Shown: positions 5,147 through 5,462 of the stretch, in pieces
Layout: each line of letters opens with the position of its first letter
How positions within the stretch are numbered: position 1 is the first letter of the stretch
Assembly: GCA_019247865.1 (NCBI GenBank)
Contig: JAFBAJ010000661.1
Span: 1 to 5,462, forward strand
Length of the DNA: 5,462 bases
Source of the DNA: Acidobacteriota bacterium
GTDB lineage: Bacteria > Acidobacteriota > Blastocatellia > Pyrinomonadales > Pyrinomonadaceae
Direction of reading: 5' to 3'
Program-made: the position numbers and the translations under genes
Notes under the pieces: model-generated
Told to the model about the DNA's origin: nothing
Seen by the model: the letters and a program-made list of their open reading frames with translations, nothing else
The model's database searches: none

Positions 5147-5462
5147 ATGTTGAAAAGAGGTCTCGGCAAAAAGAATCTGGTCGGCCTGGATATCGGCTCC
5201 AGCTCCGTCAAAGCGGTCGAGCTCGATGGCAAGCGCGGCAGTCTGCAATTGGTCAGTCTCGGTTACGAGAACCTGCAACCTGACTCGATCGTGGACGGCC
5301 AGATCATGGAGCTCAACAACGTCTCGAACGTCATCGCCAACATCTTTCGCGATCATCAGATCAAGACCGATCGCGTGGCGGCGGGCGTGAGCGGCCATTC
5401 GGTGATCGTCAAGAACATCGTCGTGCCGCAGATGAGCGAAGAGGAACTGAACGAGTCCATCG
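5147..5462 (+). CDS. pilM: PilM, type IV pilus assembly actin-like ATPase, N-terminal part (cut by window end)
   Basis: PilM is a cytoplasmic actin-like (ASKHA-fold) protein. It binds ATP and the cytoplasmic N-terminal tail of PilN, tying the inner-membrane PilN/PilO alignment complex to the pilus motor. The window holds 105 codons. Residues 11-25 (LVGLDIGSSSVKAVE) are the phosphate-1 nucleotide-binding motif in the form typical of PilM. Further along are LVSLGYENLQPDSIVDGQI (about 35-53) and VAAGVSGHSVIVKNIVVPQMSEEELNESI (78-105), both matching the usual PilM N-terminal region. Full-length PilM is about 350 residues, so roughly two thirds is missing. The start is ATG 5147 with GAGGA 11 nt upstream. 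In most species pilM heads a pilMNOPQ operon, so the riboswitch 350 nt upstream probably controls the whole pilus operon. Those downstream genes lie outside the window. Confidence 0.95.
   Translation, partial: MLKRGLGKKNLVGLDIGSSSVKAVELDGKRGSLQLVSLGYENLQPDSIVDGQIMELNNVSNVIANIFRDHQIKTDRVAAGVSGHSVIVKNIVVPQMSEEELNESI

Overview
This 5.46 kb window comes from a GC-rich bacterial chromosome. The evidence for a Gram-negative-type host is the start of a type IV pilus assembly gene (pilM) and a membrane-anchored, probably periplasmic protein. The mix of an unrecognised helical protein, an anchored exported protein and a cyclic-di-GMP riboswitch before pilM would fit Acidobacteriota or a deltaproteobacterial lineage. 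That placement is a guess, because no rRNA or other marker gene is present. Nothing looks like a mobile element, a CRISPR array or a prophage.

Layout. At the left edge, on the minus strand, lies the 5' part of a tRNA-Pro(UGG), preceded on the same strand by rdgB, the XTP/dITP pyrophosphatase house-cleaning gene. A divergent intergenic region with a good sigma70-type promoter leads to a 461-residue helical protein of unknown function (plus strand, TTG start). This gene converges, with only 15 bp between stop codons, on a minus-strand gene for a 577-residue protein with one N-terminal membrane anchor. A second divergent region, again with a clear plus-strand promoter, precedes a 96-residue ABM-fold protein that keeps the Asn-Trp-His triad of IsdG-type heme-degrading monooxygenases.

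The most interesting part is 4488-5146, a 659-bp stretch with no convincing protein gene. It holds a perfect TTGACA -35 promoter, a hairpin at the predicted 5' end of the transcript, and a well-conserved GEMM-I (class I cyclic-di-GMP) riboswitch aptamer at about 4693-4803. About 350 nt of further leader follows before pilM, which begins at 5147 and runs off the window. The 3' edge of the aptamer, including the cytosine that contacts the ligand, is complementary to a segment 36-44 nt downstream. This gives an 11-bp competing helix that is a natural candidate for the expression platform. Close to the pilM ribosome binding site are two further, mutually exclusive hairpins.

Read together, the right half appears to be a c-di-GMP-controlled leader of a pilM-led type IV pilus operon, coupling the motile/sessile second messenger to pilus assembly. 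The left half is ordinary chromosomal background with two unrecognised proteins.
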